This document shows, in pieces, positions 20,640 to 30,852 of a stretch of DNA of 49,957 bases. Within the stretch, counting starts at the first letter, position 1, and every line of letters starts with the position of its first letter. The position numbers and the translations under genes are program-made. The DNA lies in contig WAKC01000046.1 in the NCBI GenBank assembly GCA_015523605.1, positions 1 through 49,957 on the forward strand, read 5' to 3'. This DNA comes from Candidatus Geothermarchaeota archaeon. Its GTDB lineage: Archaea; Thermoproteota; Nitrososphaeria; Geothermarchaeales; JDFR-13. Under the pieces are notes generated by a model. It made no database searches. It was given only the letters and a program-made list of their open reading frames with translations, and had not been told where the DNA came from.

Positions 20640-21582
20640 ACATCCTAATATTAACCAATAGTCCTGAGATGACAAGTGGTATTAGATAGCTTGACAACCT
20701 ATATAAAATAGCAATATAAGCTGAAGAAGAGGGATCCACTGAATAGAAAGTTGATATTATAACTCCTTCGGTGACACCCAAACCACCTACTGTAATGGGT
20801 AGACTTGAGATTGTATTCGCAATATAGACTATTAAGAGAGATATTATGAAACTATGATTTGGGACGAAACTCAACGATATAACATATAAGACCAGGCCAG
20901 AGAAGAGCCCAATCAACAGGGAGATTGAGAAGATCGTCGGAAACGCTTTTGAACCCAATATTACATTATGAAAATGACTCTTAAAGAGATGTATATCATC
21001 AGCCACATATTTTTTAGAGAAAGATTTGAAGCCTATTCGGCTTGCAAATCCAGATACCAACCAGTATATTTTAGAGAAACCCAGTATAAAGACTATATTA
21101 CTAAATATGATTACCAGACTTACTACAAGACCTGCGTAGAGGTATATATTAAAGAATCCATTCAACAAGCTGAATATAGAACCTAGTAGGATTATGGTAA
21201 AAGAGGTTAAAACCTCCATAAACACTTCTGAATAGGATATGGATATAGCTAAACCCCTATCAACATCCATCTTCTCAAGGTAGTAGATCCTATAGAGCTC
21301 GTCACCTATATATGAAACACCGATTAGGGAGAAGAACTCACTACCAAAACGGAGTGATAACGCCTCGTATAAGGATAAGTTAATCCCACTAAACCTGAGT
21401 ATAGTATAGAATCTTATGCCCTTAAGCAGAAAGACTGAAATGGATATGAGGGATGCAACAATGACTACATCGAGATATTTAACTATGGAGGAGAGATCTA
21501 TAGAGAATAATAGTGACAAACCCAATATCAATGCAAATGTAACAAGCAGAACCGCTAAAAACCGCTTCCAACTATTCATCAA
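20602..21582 (-). CDS. Lysylphosphatidylglycerol synthase TM region/flippase-like membrane protein
   Basis: Multi-TM, RFSGINLSLYEALSLRFGSEFFSLI..., LPITVGGLGVTEGVIISTFYSVD (conserved P..GGLGV.E motif). Confidence 0.75.
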   Translation of the reverse strand: MMNSWKRFLAVLLVTFALILGLSLLFSIDLSSIVKYLDVVIVASLISISVFLLKGIRFYTILRFSGINLSLYEALSLRFGSEFFSLIGVSYIGDELYRIYYLEKMDVDRGLAISISYSEVFMEVLTSFTIILLGSIFSLLNGFFNIYLYAGLVVSLVIIFSNIVFILGFSKIYWLVSGFASRIGFKSFSKKYVADDIHLFKSHFHNVILGSKAFPTIFSISLLIGLFSGLVLYVISLSFVPNHSFIISLLIVYIANTISSLPITVGGLGVTEGVIISTFYSVDPSSSAYIAILYRLSSYLIPLVISGLLVNIRMFRRVSSIVRRRG

Positions 21583-21678
21583 ACGAAATAAATATTTAGA
21601 TAATGTAATTCAAAACTTTAATTATACATCTAACAACCTCTTTTTAAGCTCTCTCAAACCCTTATTATATAGGAGGGA

Positions 21679-22272
21679 TTGTTAGTGACGAGGAAATATA
21701 GGGTCTCCAACTTCACACTACAGTTTATCCTCTCTACAACAAGGGGGACATTGGAAAATATAGTTTTAACCCTTGAAGTAGATGGAGATGAGAAGAGAAG
21801 GCTCAGAATGTATAATATCCCCCTTGAGATCGCCTGGGAGCTTGAGAAATACGCTGACAACAGCGGGGAACTACCAACTGTACAGACAGATTTTAGATAT
21901 AGCATTTTTGATATATTGATGGAGCTACCCGACATTGAAAATATCTTGAGGGAGAGTATCGAAGAGATCGTTATCGACAGGTTACATCCAGAGTCAAACG
22001 TCTTCTCAGCAGAAGTAAAATTAAAGAATAACTATAGTGGTATAACAAAGAAGATTAGAATGGTTCCAAGCCATGCAGTCCTCCTCTCAATCATGGGTAA
22101 CATACCACTCTATATCTCAGAAGACCTACTAGAATTTACAGAGATATCCACGTCAAGGGAAGAGGATGAAGAGCCAGAATTGAGGGTATTCCCATATGAA
22201 GACGATGAGTTCCTAGACTTCTACGATGAAGACGAGGATGAAGACTGGGACGAAAGTGGGGAAGAAGATTAG
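21679..22272 (+). CDS. BFN/DUF151 (bifunctional nuclease)-like domain protein with acidic C-terminal tail
   Basis: EEIVIDRLHPESNVFSAEVKLKNN...RMVPSHAVLLSIMGNIPLYISEDLLE resembles DUF151; tail DDEFLDFYDEDEDEDWDESGEED. Probable GTG start at 21685 after aggaggg. Confidence 0.6.
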   Translation: MLVTRKYRVSNFTLQFILSTTRGTLENIVLTLEVDGDEKRRLRMYNIPLEIAWELEKYADNSGELPTVQTDFRYSIFDILMELPDIENILRESIEEIVIDRLHPESNVFSAEVKLKNNYSGITKKIRMVPSHAVLLSIMGNIPLYISEDLLEFTEISTSREEDEEPELRVFPYEDDEFLDFYDEDEDEDWDESGEED

Positions 22273-23084
22273 AGACCTAGAATATCAAGTGTCTTCTCGA
22301 GTAGATGTGGTGTAGCAGCTGATATAATATCCACCTTACCAACCTTCTCAATAGAAACCTTATTGGAGGAACCCTGCCTCATCCATACCTTACCGCCTGC
22401 CTCCCTAACAATTAGCTGACTAGCACCAATATCGTAAACCCTTAAGGACCCCCTGATATCTATATGGAGATCTAAAACACCTTCAGCCACCAGACAATCT
22501 TCGAGGGCTGCAGAACCTAGATGTCTGGGATAATTCGTATATCTAAGTATCTCAAGACTTTTTGACTTGCCAGGTATCTCATGTGTAATGGCTATAGAGA
22601 CAAACGCATCTATAGTCTTCACCGTAGGTCTAACCCTGATCTGCCTACCATCTTTATATGCTCCCTCACCGGAATAGGCGAAGTATGACTCGCCAGTAAA
22701 TATATTCCTGACATACCCAGCATATACGTTATCGAGGTATGGGCCGTCGGCAATAGCTAGTGAGATTGCACTATACCTGACGCCCCGAGAGATATTACTT
22801 GTTCCATCAACTGGATCCACAATAAGGAAATCATTGGATGAAGGCTTATACTCTTCAAACCATTCCTCAGAATACACCCTTGGTTTGAACCGCTCTCTCT
22901 CAAGGAAATCTTTTAGGGCTGATGCCGATGCATAATCCAGAAGTTTTCCAAACTCCTTGGGAGTCAACTCTCCCTCATGGACCTTCACCTTATACTCTTC
23001 ATAGACCTCCATAATCCTGTTATACATCTCCTCAGCAGCATCTATAAATAGCCTTTCTATGAAATTACGTTCATACCTATCCAT
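22269..23084 (-). CDS. Inositol monophosphatase family protein (IMPase/archaeal FBPase-like)
   Basis: FLIVDPVDGTSNISRGVRYSAISLA metal-binding motif, LRVYDIGASQLIVREAGG. Confidence 0.88.
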   Translation of the reverse strand: MDRYERNFIERLFIDAAEEMYNRIMEVYEEYKVKVHEGELTPKEFGKLLDYASASALKDFLERERFKPRVYSEEWFEEYKPSSNDFLIVDPVDGTSNISRGVRYSAISLAIADGPYLDNVYAGYVRNIFTGESYFAYSGEGAYKDGRQIRVRPTVKTIDAFVSIAITHEIPGKSKSLEILRYTNYPRHLGSAALEDCLVAEGVLDLHIDIRGSLRVYDIGASQLIVREAGGKVWMRQGSSNKVSIEKVGKVDIISAATPHLLEKTLDILGL

Positions 23085-23090
23085 TATCTT

Positions 23091-24431
23091 CTAACCCCTT
23101 GCCTCTTCGTCAGCTATTTTGAGACTCTCATCAAAAGCATCAACGAACCGGTCTATATCCTCCTTCTCAATTATCAAGGGAGGTGCTAAGACGAAATGGG
23201 ATATCCAGCTCATCATCATAAAGCCCTTATCCAACATATTCTTAGCTATTCTATCCGTCATTAAAGTCTTCCCAGCCAGTTTATCCTCCCTAGTGTTAAA
23301 CGGCTCCTTTGTATCCCTATCCTTAACTATCTCAACAGCCCAGAAGAGACCCAAGCCTCTAACATCACCAACCGATTTATGACTCTCCATAAGCTCCTTA
23401 AGCCTCTTTCCAAGATACTCACCCAATACCTTACTCCTTTCAATAAGGTTTAGACGTTTATACTCATCAATAGCAGCCTTCATAGCAGCCATAGCAACCG
23501 GGTGATAGGCAAACGTATGGCCTATAGGCATAAAGTTATCCTGGAAATACTCTGCTATCTCCTCGGAGATCGCGGTCACACCAATTGGTACGTAACTACT
23601 TGTTGCACCCTTGGCAGTAGTTAATATATCCGGCTTAGCCTTCCAATTCATATGGGCGAACCAGTATCCAGTCCTACCCCATCCAGACATAACCTCATCA
23701 AAGACAAGTAGAAGCCCATAGTCATCAGCTATCTCCCTAAGCCTCTCATAATACCCATCTGGCGGGACTATAACACCATTAGTCCCAGTAACAGGCTCCA
23801 TAAAGATTGCGGCTACATTACCCTCCCTCTTAACCATATACTCAACATAATCTGCACATGCCAATCCACATGAGGGATACTCGAGCTTGAATGGACATCT
23901 ATAACAGAAGGGGTCTGGAGCAAATACAGTCCCTCTAACATTCGTATGAACCTCTACAGCGACTCTCCTTGGATCTCCAGTCAAGGATATTGCCCCAGCG
24001 GATGCCCCATGATACGATTCATACCTAGCTATTACCTTATATCTAGGGAATTTATAGACTCTGATGAATTTTAGAGCATCCTCATTAGCCTCAGCCCCAC
24101 TAGTCGAAATCATATATTTTTTAAGTTTTCCAGGCATAACCGACTCAAGAGCTTTTAACGCTAAGGCCTTAATCTCAGTAGCATATGAAGGACCTATATA
24201 AGCTAGAGTCTCAAGCTGCTCCTTAATAGCTTCAATAACATTCCTATTTCCATAGCCGAGATTCACATTCACAAGCTGACTACTAAAATCTAGATACTTC
24301 TTACCATCCCTACCAATTAGGTATGCACCCTCACCCCTAACAATCTCAAGAGGATGCTTCCAGACCCTCTGATACCTCCAAGTCCCCAGACCAAGTTCAG
24401 CATATACCTTCGAGATATCCATATCCAACAC
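23091..24431 (-). CDS. Class III PLP-dependent aminotransferase
   Basis: STSGAEANEDALKFIR, YHGASAGAISLTGD, VFDEVMSGWGRTG, TTAKGATSSYVPIG (PLP Lys), GLGLFWAVEIV. Confidence 0.9.
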   Translation of the reverse strand: MLDMDISKVYAELGLGTWRYQRVWKHPLEIVRGEGAYLIGRDGKKYLDFSSQLVNVNLGYGNRNVIEAIKEQLETLAYIGPSYATEIKALALKALESVMPGKLKKYMISTSGAEANEDALKFIRVYKFPRYKVIARYESYHGASAGAISLTGDPRRVAVEVHTNVRGTVFAPDPFCYRCPFKLEYPSCGLACADYVEYMVKREGNVAAIFMEPVTGTNGVIVPPDGYYERLREIADDYGLLLVFDEVMSGWGRTGYWFAHMNWKAKPDILTTAKGATSSYVPIGVTAISEEIAEYFQDNFMPIGHTFAYHPVAMAAMKAAIDEYKRLNLIERSKVLGEYLGKRLKELMESHKSVGDVRGLGLFWAVEIVKDRDTKEPFNTREDKLAGKTLMTDRIAKNMLDKGFMMMSWISHFVLAPPLIIEKEDIDRFVDAFDESLKIADEEARG

Positions 24432-24611
24432 CAGTCACACCAATAATGAATATATAGATAGTTGGAAAGACCACATAAATCCATGTAAATAGTCAGTAAG
24501 TCTTAAAGAATGGTTTAGATGGGATATCTCACTCCATTTAGAAGATAACCTTCCAAATCAATTAATCTTCTCCTCATCAAGTATATATAGAATAGACCAT
24601 CCCAATATTGA

Positions 24612-25568
24612 ATGGAGATTCGGGGGATGTCACTAGCTAGATACATAGCTAGAAGACTTTTACAAGCTATCCCAACACTCTTCATCCTAATTGTATTCAT
24701 GTTTATCCTGGTTAGAGTGTTACCTGGAGATCCGGCTAGACTCATAGCCGGCTTAGAAGCTACAGAAGAAGATGTCGAGAGGATAAGAGTATTACTAGGC
24801 CTTGATAGACCCCTACACGAACAATTCATAGATTATCTAACCGACATTTTAAGGGGGGACCTAGGAACATCCCTAAAATTTGAGACGCCAGTGATAGAGG
24901 AGATACTCATAAGATTCCCGAGAACACTTGAACTAGCCATAGTAGCTGAACTACTCTCAATAGCCATAGCCCTACCCCTAGGCATAATATCCGCATTAAA
25001 ACCCTTCACAAAGACAGGTGCACTAGCCACGATAACATCACTCCTTGGATCATCCATGCCAATATACTGGCTAGGCCTAATACTAATCTACGTATTCTCT
25101 GTAAATATGAGGCTACTACCCTCATTCGGATATGGGACACCTGCACATATAATCCTTCCAGCATTCACACTAGCAACCCTTTTAATGGGAAACCTAGTTA
25201 GGATAACTAGAGCCTCAGTACTCGATGCACTGGAGAGTAATTATATCGTGACCGCTAGGGCTAAGGGCTTATCAGAGAGAATAGTGATATATAGACATGC
25301 CTTGAAGAATGCCCTGATACCCATTATAACGATATCCGGGCTACAGTTGGGTGCATTGTTAGGTGGAGCAATACTAACTGAATCAGTATTCGCATGGCCC
25401 GGAATAGGTCTACTCCTACTAGACTCTATATATAGCAGAGACTATCCTTTAATCCAGGGGATAATAATCTTCTATGCAGTCATCCTAATACTAATCAACC
25501 TCATAGTAGACATAGCATATGCATTCATAGACCCAAGGGTGAGGATATCACTATGGAAGTCAGAATAG
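24612..25568 (+). CDS. Dipeptide/oligopeptide ABC transporter permease (DppB/OppB family)
   Basis: RRLLQAIPTLFILIVFMFILVRVLPGDPAR, EAA loop ...TARAKGLSERIVIYRHALKNALIPIITI. ATG at 24627 is an alternative start. Confidence 0.93.
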   Translation: MEIRGMSLARYIARRLLQAIPTLFILIVFMFILVRVLPGDPARLIAGLEATEEDVERIRVLLGLDRPLHEQFIDYLTDILRGDLGTSLKFETPVIEEILIRFPRTLELAIVAELLSIAIALPLGIISALKPFTKTGALATITSLLGSSMPIYWLGLILIYVFSVNMRLLPSFGYGTPAHIILPAFTLATLLMGNLVRITRASVLDALESNYIVTARAKGLSERIVIYRHALKNALIPIITISGLQLGALLGGAILTESVFAWPGIGLLLLDSIYSRDYPLIQGIIIFYAVILILINLIVDIAYAFIDPRVRISLWKSE

Positions 25569-26458
25569 AGGAGAAGAAGAGAAAAGAACGTAGAGAAAAG
25601 GCTTTATTCGGCCAATGGTGGAGAATATTTAAGGCAAATAGAGTTGCATACGTCTCTCTCTACATCCTAATCGGAATAACACTTATATCACTCTTCGCAG
25701 ATTTCATAGCACCATATAGCCCATATGAGTTCGACATTAGAAGGGCTAGAGAACCTCCGAGCCTCGAACACCCATTCGGACTCGACGAGATAGGTAGAGA
25801 CCTTCTAAGCAGGGTTATCCATGGAGGGAGATACTCGATTGGAATAGCATATGCAGCGGTATTCCTCGGAGCATCTATAGGCGTCATCCTAGGACTAATC
25901 TCCGGATACTATGGAGGAATAATAGATGATATAATCCAGAGATTTACAGATGCCATGCTATCACTCCCCACAATCCTCCTGGCCATAGCCTTAGTAACTG
26001 TATTAGGAGTCGGTGTTACAAGCCTAATCATTGCGGTCGGGCTAAGTACAGTACCTATCTACATTAGACTTACAAGAGGTCTTGTCCTCCAAGTAAGGAA
26101 TATGGATTATGTATTAGCAGCTAAGATATTAGGAAAAAGAGATACATATATAATCTTCCGTCACATACTCCCCAATATAGCCTCTCCAATCATAGTACAG
26201 TCAACCTACTACCTTGGACTAACCATCTTAATTGCATCGGGACTTGGATTCCTAGGACTAGGAGTACCTCCTCCAACCCCTGAATGGGGAGCGATGATAG
26301 GTAGGGGAAGAGAATTCCTCATAAGTTCACCTCATATCGTGGCATTCCCAGGAATATTCATATTAATCACCGCCCTCTGCTTCAACCTGATAGGAGACGG
26401 ATTGAGGGACGCTCTAGACCCCAAAATGGCTAAATATATTCGGAGGGGGAGGATATGA
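25553..26458 (+). CDS. Dipeptide/oligopeptide ABC transporter permease (DppC/OppC family)
   Basis: FKANRVAYVSLYILIGITLISLFADFIAPYSPYEF, HPFGLDEIGRDLLSRVIHGGRYSI, EAA loop LAAKILGKRDTYIIFRHILPNIASPIIV. Confidence 0.93.
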   Translation: MEVRIEEKKRKERREKALFGQWWRIFKANRVAYVSLYILIGITLISLFADFIAPYSPYEFDIRRAREPPSLEHPFGLDEIGRDLLSRVIHGGRYSIGIAYAAVFLGASIGVILGLISGYYGGIIDDIIQRFTDAMLSLPTILLAIALVTVLGVGVTSLIIAVGLSTVPIYIRLTRGLVLQVRNMDYVLAAKILGKRDTYIIFRHILPNIASPIIVQSTYYLGLTILIASGLGFLGLGVPPPTPEWGAMIGRGREFLISSPHIVAFPGIFILITALCFNLIGDGLRDALDPKMAKYIRRGRI

Positions 26459-27414
26459 AGATACTAGAAGTCAGGAACCTCAAAGTATACTACTTCCTAC
26501 ATAGAGGTATAGTAAAAGCTGTAGATGGAGTCTCCTTCTCGGTGGAAGAGGGTGAGATCCTAGGAATAGCGGGTGAGAGCGGATCTGGAAAGAGTACATT
26601 AGCCCACTCCATACTCAGACTTATAAAGCCGCCTGGAGAGATTGTAGAAGGAGAGATTATATTCCAAGGTAAAGACTTGACAAAACTATCTGAGGATGAG
26701 ATGAGGGAGATTAGGGGTAGGGACATCTCCATGGTATTTCAAGACCCAAATACATACCTAAACCCCATAATGAAAGTAGGTTTACAAGTTGCTGAGGTAT
26801 ATGAGGCACATCAGAACGCTAAGATTGAGACCGTCTTAGATAAGGTGGTCAACCTCTTCAAGAAGGTTAAGATAACCGACCCCGAGAAGAGGATATACTC
26901 ATACCCACATGAGTTGAGTGGGGGGATGAAACAGAGGGCCTTAATCTCGATGGCCGTAGCCCTAAAACCCAAGCTGATCATACTAGATGAACCCACGTCA
27001 GCATTGGATGTGACTATACAGCTGGAAATTGTGAACCTGCTTAAGGAGATGAAGGAGGAGTTAAATGCATCAATGATATTCATAAGCCATGATCTTGAAC
27101 TACTCTCTGAGATAACAGATAAACTAATGATCATGTATGCTGGAAAAGTCGTAGAATATGGATCTACAAAAGAAGTTTTCAACAATCCAAAACATCCATA
27201 CACCGAGGCATTAATCAACTCAATCAAATACATACGGAAGGACACACTACCTACTATCGAGGGCGAACCCCCCAGCCTAATAAATCCACCCAATGGATGT
27301 AGATTCCATCCACGATGCCCCAAAAAATTCGATATATGCGATAAAACCGAGCCCAGCCTCATAACCATAGACGGTAGAAAAGTTTCATGCCACTTATACG
27401 GTGAAGAGGAATGA
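26455..27414 (+). CDS. Dipeptide/oligopeptide ABC transporter ATP-binding protein (DppD family)
   Basis: GESGSGKSTLAHSI, LSGGMKQRALISMA, LIILDEPTSALDVT, C-terminal CRFHPRCPKKFDIC. Confidence 0.94.
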   Translation: MKILEVRNLKVYYFLHRGIVKAVDGVSFSVEEGEILGIAGESGSGKSTLAHSILRLIKPPGEIVEGEIIFQGKDLTKLSEDEMREIRGRDISMVFQDPNTYLNPIMKVGLQVAEVYEAHQNAKIETVLDKVVNLFKKVKITDPEKRIYSYPHELSGGMKQRALISMAVALKPKLIILDEPTSALDVTIQLEIVNLLKEMKEELNASMIFISHDLELLSEITDKLMIMYAGKVVEYGSTKEVFNNPKHPYTEALINSIKYIRKDTLPTIEGEPPSLINPPNGCRFHPRCPKKFDICDKTEPSLITIDGRKVSCHLYGEEE

Positions 27415-28370
27415 AGACGGTAGTAGAGGGTAGAGATATAAAGAAGTATTTCATCGCTAGTAAGAGCCTATTTGGGAAGACAGAGTATGTAAGGGCTGTG
27501 GACCATGTAGATATTGAGATTTATGATAATAGTGTATTAGCCCTTGTAGGGGAATCCGGCTCTGGAAAGACTACATTGGGGAGAATATTAGCTGGGATAT
27601 TAAAGCCGGATGAAGGAAGTGTATTATTCAAAGGAATCGACATATATAGAGACGGACTCACTAGGGATATAAGACATAAGATACAAGTCATCTTCCAAAA
27701 CCCAGATTCAAGCCTAAACCCTAGGATGAGAATACTCGATATACTTGGAGAAGCGATAAAAGAGATTGAACCGACAATATCGAAGGATGATTTGGAGGAT
27801 AGGGCGGCACAACTCCTAGAGAATGTAAACCTCCATGTCGACCATCTATATAAATATCCACATGAATTAAGCGGAGGTGAGAAACAGAGGGTAGCCATAG
27901 CTAGGGCGTTAGCTGTAAACCCAGAGTTTATAGTTGCCGATGAACCTGTCTCAGCCCTCGACATCTCAATAAGGGCACAAATTATAAACCTGCTAAACTC
28001 GATACAGAAGAGACTTAGAATATCCATGTTATATATAGCCCATGACCTCAGAACAGTATGGAATATAAGCGACTACGTAGCTGTAATGTATCTAGGCAAA
28101 ATAGTTGAGTATGGAGAAACTGAGAAGGTATTTAGAAACGTGGCACATCCATATACCGCTACACTACTTACATCCGCCCCACTAATGCCTAAAGAATTTA
28201 GAAAACATGAGATCTACCCCGTTGGTGAGCCCCCCAGCCTAATAGACCCACCATCTGGATGCAGATTCCATACTAGATGCCCTATCGCCAGAGAAGAGTG
28301 TAAAAAACTGGATATGAAGCTTGAGGAGATAGAGGATGGACATTATACAGCATGCCCATTCCTAAAGTAG
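27411..28370 (+). CDS. Dipeptide/oligopeptide ABC transporter ATP-binding protein (DppF family)
   Basis: GESGSGKTTLGRIL, LSGGEKQRVAIARAL, FIVADEPVSALD, CRFHTRCPIAREEC. Confidence 0.94.
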   Translation: MKTVVEGRDIKKYFIASKSLFGKTEYVRAVDHVDIEIYDNSVLALVGESGSGKTTLGRILAGILKPDEGSVLFKGIDIYRDGLTRDIRHKIQVIFQNPDSSLNPRMRILDILGEAIKEIEPTISKDDLEDRAAQLLENVNLHVDHLYKYPHELSGGEKQRVAIARALAVNPEFIVADEPVSALDISIRAQIINLLNSIQKRLRISMLYIAHDLRTVWNISDYVAVMYLGKIVEYGETEKVFRNVAHPYTATLLTSAPLMPKEFRKHEIYPVGEPPSLIDPPSGCRFHTRCPIAREECKKLDMKLEEIEDGHYTACPFLK

Positions 28371-28436
28371 ATTATGGTCTAACCACACCCCATTTATAAG
28401 GATATGGTATATACAGAAATCTCCAGACGTTAAGAT

Positions 28437-28453
28437 TTTAATTATTTAAACTT
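28437..28453 (+). promoter_or_regulatory. Putative TATA-box region of the solute-binding protein gene
   Basis: ttaattatttaaacttt about 45-50 bp upstream of the TTG start at 28495, with a separate taggtggaga ribosome-binding-like site at about 28481-28490. Confidence 0.4.
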
Positions 28454-28494
28454 TAATTAGTAAGTGGCTCCGCAATTTATTAGGTGGAGATACC

Positions 28495-30066
28495 TTGTAT
28501 CGACGTGTAGGACTCTCTACAAAGATGGTGGTCCTAGGCGTAATAGTACTTCTAGTGGTAGCCGCAGTAGGTCTATACTTCTCAGGATTCCTGACAGGCC
28601 CCAGGACTACTAAGGAGGAGTTGAAAGTAGCGATAGGAATTGATATGGATACAGTGGACCCTCACATGCAGACAACAACCCTAGTCTTCAACATCGTAAG
28701 ACATATCTATGAAACGCTCGTATGGTTCGATGAAGATGGAAACGTTATTCCATGGCTAGCAGAGAGCTGGCAAGTATCAGATGACGGACTCGAATACACA
28801 TTCAAGTTGAGGCAGGGAGTGAAATTCAGCGACGGAACAGAATTTACGGCTGAAGATGTGAAAGCAAATATTGATAGATGGATAGACCCTAATGTCAAAG
28901 TAAGGTCGAGAAGCCAGCTTGGACCGGTGGAGTCGGCTGAGGTAGTGGATAAATACACTGTCAAGATTAGACTTAAAGAGCCTTATGCACCATTCCTAGC
29001 CGCTCTAGCTAGCTACCTACTCATCACCAGCCAGGAGAACATCGAGAAATACGGTGCAGAAAGTATCGAGGAGCCCATAGGCACAGGGCCATATGTCCTC
29101 GATGACTGGAAGAAGGGAGATGAGATAGTCCTAGTAAGGAATGAAAATTATTGGGGAGATAAACCAAGCATCAAGAGGATAGTGTGGAAGATAATACCTG
29201 AGGCTGGAACTAGAGAAGCCGCTTTATTAGCCGGCGATGTAGATGTTGCATTCCTACCTCCAGCCTCAGACAAAGAGATGCTAGAGAATAATCCAGATGT
29301 TAAGCTCTACACCCCCGTTACAAATAGGATATTGTTAGTGGGTATAATGCCTAAGGGCCCATTACTTGATGAGAGGGTAAGAAAGGCATTGAACTATGCA
29401 GTTGACAAAGAGGCTATAGTTGAGAATGTGTTATACGGCCTAGGTGTAGTGGCTGATGCACCAGTCCCTCCGCACTTCTTTGGCTATGCACCTATGGAGC
29501 CATATGAATATAATCCAGAGCTAGCTAGACAGTTGCTGGCTGAGGCAGGATATGCGGATGGACTGACCCTTACACTTATGCATCCAACCGGTAGATACCT
29601 CCAGGATAAGCAGGTGGCAGAGGCTATACAAGCATATCTACAGGATGTAGGGATAACAGTAGAGCTAGTTACGATGGACTGGCCCTCATTCGTCGGCGAG
29701 ATCCTAAAGCCTACCGAGGAGACAACTTTCGACCTAGTACTTGTCGGATGGGGACCTGGAGTAGCTGATGCACACTTCACATTATATGCCCAATTCCATA
29801 GCAGCGTAGCCATTCCAAATGGACTGGGAATAGCCAGATACTCCAATGAACAGGTAGATAGACTGCTTGAACAGGCTATGAAGGAGCTCGACCCAGACAA
29901 GCGTAAAGAATTATATAGACAGGCTATAGAGATAATATGGGACGATGCACCATGGATCTTCCTATATACACAGAAGAATCTACTAGCAGTAAGCAAGAAC
30001 CTAGAAGGAGTATTTATACACCCTGGTGGAGAGATGTTCTTCTTCTATAACGCCTACTTTACATAA
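28495..30066 (+). CDS. ABC transporter solute-binding protein family 5 (peptide-binding)
   Basis: N-terminal TM/signal, LAESWQVSDDGLEYTFKLRQGVKFSDGTEFTAEDVKANIDRW, RKALNYAVDKEAIV; TTG start preceded by ggtggaga. Confidence 0.93.
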   Translation: MYRRVGLSTKMVVLGVIVLLVVAAVGLYFSGFLTGPRTTKEELKVAIGIDMDTVDPHMQTTTLVFNIVRHIYETLVWFDEDGNVIPWLAESWQVSDDGLEYTFKLRQGVKFSDGTEFTAEDVKANIDRWIDPNVKVRSRSQLGPVESAEVVDKYTVKIRLKEPYAPFLAALASYLLITSQENIEKYGAESIEEPIGTGPYVLDDWKKGDEIVLVRNENYWGDKPSIKRIVWKIIPEAGTREAALLAGDVDVAFLPPASDKEMLENNPDVKLYTPVTNRILLVGIMPKGPLLDERVRKALNYAVDKEAIVENVLYGLGVVADAPVPPHFFGYAPMEPYEYNPELARQLLAEAGYADGLTLTLMHPTGRYLQDKQVAEAIQAYLQDVGITVELVTMDWPSFVGEILKPTEETTFDLVLVGWGPGVADAHFTLYAQFHSSVAIPNGLGIARYSNEQVDRLLEQAMKELDPDKRKELYRQAIEIIWDDAPWIFLYTQKNLLAVSKNLEGVFIHPGGEMFFFYNAYFT

Positions 30067-30084
30067 CCCCATATACCCTTTTTA

Positions 30085-30828
30085 TCAAACCTTTTTCAGA
30101 TATTTATCGATGAGGGGTAACGCGTCAGCAGCCTTAAGACCTATAAAAACATCTGATATACTTGTAATAGCACTCTCCTCAATATTCACCTCAATAATCT
30201 TAGCACCCGACTCTTTAGCTATAAACGGTATATAGGCAGCTGGATAGACCACCCCACTAGTACCTATAACAAGCATTACATCCGACTCTCTAGCGTATCT
30301 ATATGCCGCCTCAACTATAGATTCATCCAACGGCTCACCAAACCAGACCACATCTGGACGCATCAAGCCATAGCACCTTGGACATAGGATAGGGAGTGAC
30401 GACTTATCCAGAGAGTCTATAGATGTTTTATATCTACAAGACATACACTTGGCCCTTAAAATATTACCATGTAACTCAACCACCTCTTCAATCCCAGACC
30501 TGATAAACAATCCATCCACATTCTGTGTAATCACATGCTTCAAGATACCTTCTCTATACCATCGACTCAAGACTTTATACCCCCTATGAGGCTTCACACC
30601 CTTGAGCTTCGAGATCCTCCATAGATACCACTTCCAGACTAGAACGGGATCCTTTAGAAACGCGTCCAGAGTAGCCAGCTCCTCCGGTCTAAACTTACTC
30701 CATAGCCCGTCAGCCCCCCTAAAGGTTGGAATTCCTGAGTCGGCACTCATCCCAGCCCCTGTAAAAACCACTAGATTCCTAGAATCTTTTATGTATTTAG
30801 CCGCAGTCCTAACAGCATCTACATCCAT
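30085..30828 (-). CDS. NAD-dependent protein deacylase, Sir2 family
   Basis: VFTGAGMSADSGIPTFRG, ITQNVDGLF, VELHGN, Zn ribbon CMSC...CPRC, VIGTSGVVYPAA. Confidence 0.93.
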   Translation of the reverse strand: MDVDAVRTAAKYIKDSRNLVVFTGAGMSADSGIPTFRGADGLWSKFRPEELATLDAFLKDPVLVWKWYLWRISKLKGVKPHRGYKVLSRWYREGILKHVITQNVDGLFIRSGIEEVVELHGNILRAKCMSCRYKTSIDSLDKSSLPILCPRCYGLMRPDVVWFGEPLDESIVEAAYRYARESDVMLVIGTSGVVYPAAYIPFIAKESGAKIIEVNIEESAITSISDVFIGLKAADALPLIDKYLKKV

Positions 30829-30852
30829 CTCGGATCTAAAAATGAAAAATTA

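Noticed and set aside
26811-27368. 185-aa minus-strand ORF inside the DppD gene
   Set aside because: Antisense to a clear ABC ATPase; low-complexity Ser/Ile-rich translation without family motifs.
27521-28027. 168-aa minus-strand ORF inside the DppF gene
   Set aside because: Antisense shadow ORF over a well-supported CDS.
29484-29996. 170-aa minus-strand ORF inside the solute-binding protein gene
   Set aside because: Antisense shadow ORF; Ser/Cys-rich nonsense-like translation.
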